Assembly (NCBI GenBank): GCA_007121695.1
Contig: SKKC01000384.1
Span: 1-6,327 of the forward strand
Reading direction: 5' to 3'
DNA: 6,327 bases
DNA from: Spirochaetales bacterium
GTDB lineage: Bacteria > Spirochaetota > Spirochaetia > DSM-27196 > SKKC01
Shown here: positions 5,397-6,327 of the stretch, piece by piece
Layout of the letters: each line of letters opens with the position of its first letter
Numbering within the stretch: position 1 is the first letter of the stretch
Translations under genes and position numbers: made by a program
Notes under the pieces: model-generated
What the model saw: only the letters and a program-made list of their open reading frames with translations
The model's database searches: none
What the model was told of the DNA's origin: nothing

Positions 5397-6327
5397 CTAT
5401 TCACTCCTCTTCACGGGAGTATCGTCGTCAGTATCTTCGAATTTTTCCACTTTCACAGTTCCCGAACTGGCGACAAACGATACCTGTTTGAACTCGTTAC
5501 GCACGTCGAGAGACGCATCCTTGATCCAGATCTTCACACCGGGATGCACAACACCAGAGGCGCTGATTCGTCCGGACGAGCGAATCTGTGCCAGATAGTT
5601 TTTCAGTTCGTCAGATTCGTCCGTCAGTTCGTCTCGTTCGCGTACCAGTTCGTTCTTTCGCTTCTGTAGTTCGCGGGCCTGATCGATCTTGTCGCGCGAA
5701 AGCTTTCTTCGCTGCTTGTGCATCGTCTGTATCGTCTGCAGATTCCGGAGAACGTCGTCGAGTTCGTCTTCTATTTCGGCAAGACGCGTCCCGAGCTCTT
5801 CGAGCCGGGCCTTACTCTTGGGGTCATAGCCAACCTCGAGCACCGTTTCCATACCGCCGACACTCCCGAGCGTCTTGGCTCGGATCTCTTCGCTTGCACT
5901 GATTCGGCCACCGACAATACTTGCTCGCTTACCTTTACAGATTACACCCTTATCCGTTCGGACACGCGAGTTAATGATGCCGTCACTGACAACTACCAGA
6001 TCCGACGACTCTACGTTCGCGTTTTCGATAAATTTCGCCCAGACGCCCTTCCCGGACCGTACGTTGCCACCCCCCTTGCCCGCAATCCCCTGGTGAACGA
6101 CTACATCGCCTTCGGCATCCAGGTCGCACTTACCTATACTTCCCATGACTTCAATGTTTCCAGCCGCCTTGACGCTAAATCCGTCGTCCACGTTTCCCTT
6201 GACGAGAACCGTACCGAGGAAAAGCACGTTCCCGGTCTTGAGATTGACGTCACCCGCAACGACATAAACAGGCTCAACGTTCAGCTTTCCACCAACCAGC
6301 ACTACCTGTCCGTTGATATCTGCCATA
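5397..6327 (-). CDS. FapA-family (DUF342) beta-solenoid/coiled-coil protein, 5' end outside window
   Basis: Only the C-terminal part is present: the frame stays open to the window edge. The Met at 6326 lies inside a run of beta-helix repeats and is probably internal, because FapA-family proteins usually run to roughly 450-650 residues. Numbering from that Met, residues 5-155 are short repeating strands rich in Gly, Val and Asn (such as GDVNLKTGNV and GNIEVMGSIGKCDLDAEGDV), the pattern of the FapA right-handed beta-solenoid. Residues 168-250 are a highly charged coiled coil (EELGTRLAEIEDELDDV, later NELVRERDELTDESDEL). Residues 251-295 return to beta structure (HPGVKIWIKDASLDVRNEF), ending in an acidic tail and a TAG stop. 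FapA (flagellar assembly protein A) has been linked to flagellar assembly and polar localisation in Vibrio, but its molecular role is poorly defined. Here it is the first visible gene of the operon, 2 nt before the next start. The family call is strong; the flagellar role is inferred from family and context. Confidence 0.88.
   Translation of the reverse strand, partial: MADINGQVVLVGGKLNVEPVYVVAGDVNLKTGNVLFLGTVLVKGNVDDGFSVKAAGNIEVMGSIGKCDLDAEGDVVVHQGIAGKGGGNVRSGKGVWAKFIENANVESSDLVVVSDGIINSRVRTDKGVICKGKRASIVGGRISASEEIRAKTLGSVGGMETVLEVGYDPKSKARLEELGTRLAEIEDELDDVLRNLQTIQTMHKQRRKLSRDKIDQARELQKRKNELVRERDELTDESDELKNYLAQIRSSGRISASGVVHPGVKIWIKDASLDVRNEFKQVSFVASSGTVKVEKFEDTDDDTPVKRSE
5404..5409 (-). 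promoter_or_regulatory. Ribosome binding site for the 108-aa gene
   Basis: GAGGAG on the minus strand, followed by a 9-nt spacer and the ATG at 5394-5392. It lies inside the last codons of the fapA-like gene, so the two genes are probably translationally coupled. It fixes the start of the 108-aa protein. Confidence 0.7.

Overview
The window looks like bacterial chromosome, most likely from a free-living, flagellated, moderately GC-rich spirochaete (Spirochaetaceae-like). That assignment rests on gene order, not on a marker gene. A FapA/DUF342 protein, a small conserved-looking protein, a membrane-anchored coiled-coil protein and a non-canonical Hsp70 appear in a row. I recall a similar arrangement near the flagellar genes of Borrelia (the BB_0264-BB_0267 region, with the Hsp70 annotated dnaK-1) and of treponemes, but I could not check this here.

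All confident genes lie on the minus strand and read from 6327 down to 130. In transcription order they are: (1) the C-terminal 309 or more codons of a FapA-family beta-solenoid/coiled-coil protein, cut by the window edge; (2) a 108-aa acidic hypothetical protein; (3) a 184-190-aa protein with an N-terminal membrane segment, a coiled coil and a C-terminal helix-turn-helix-like tail, resembling the SwrB/DUF6115 architecture; (4) a 559-aa Hsp70 with a short lid; (5) a J-domain protein with a HEAT-like C-terminal half, which I re-start at a GTG at 2836; (6) a 681-aa CheA-type histidine kinase. Adjacent genes overlap by 4-14 bp or are 2-14 bp apart, and no internal promoter or terminator is visible. 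This looks like one translationally coupled operon.

Functionally the first three genes fit flagellar or cell-envelope assembly. In many bacteria FapA and SwrB-like genes follow the flhF-flhG-fliA block. Genes 4 and 5 form a dedicated Hsp70/J-protein pair, with no GrpE in the window. Gene 6 adds a chemosensory-type kinase with no response regulator or CheW gene in view. The most interesting idea is that a specialised Hsp70/J chaperone is wired to flagellar assembly and to a CheA-like signalling protein.

Positions 1-129, downstream of the kinase, contain no confident gene but carry three successive inverted repeats. A plus-strand reading frame ending at 50-52 could be the tail of a convergent gene, but it is too short to judge. 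No tRNA, rRNA, CRISPR array, insertion sequence or phage gene was seen.
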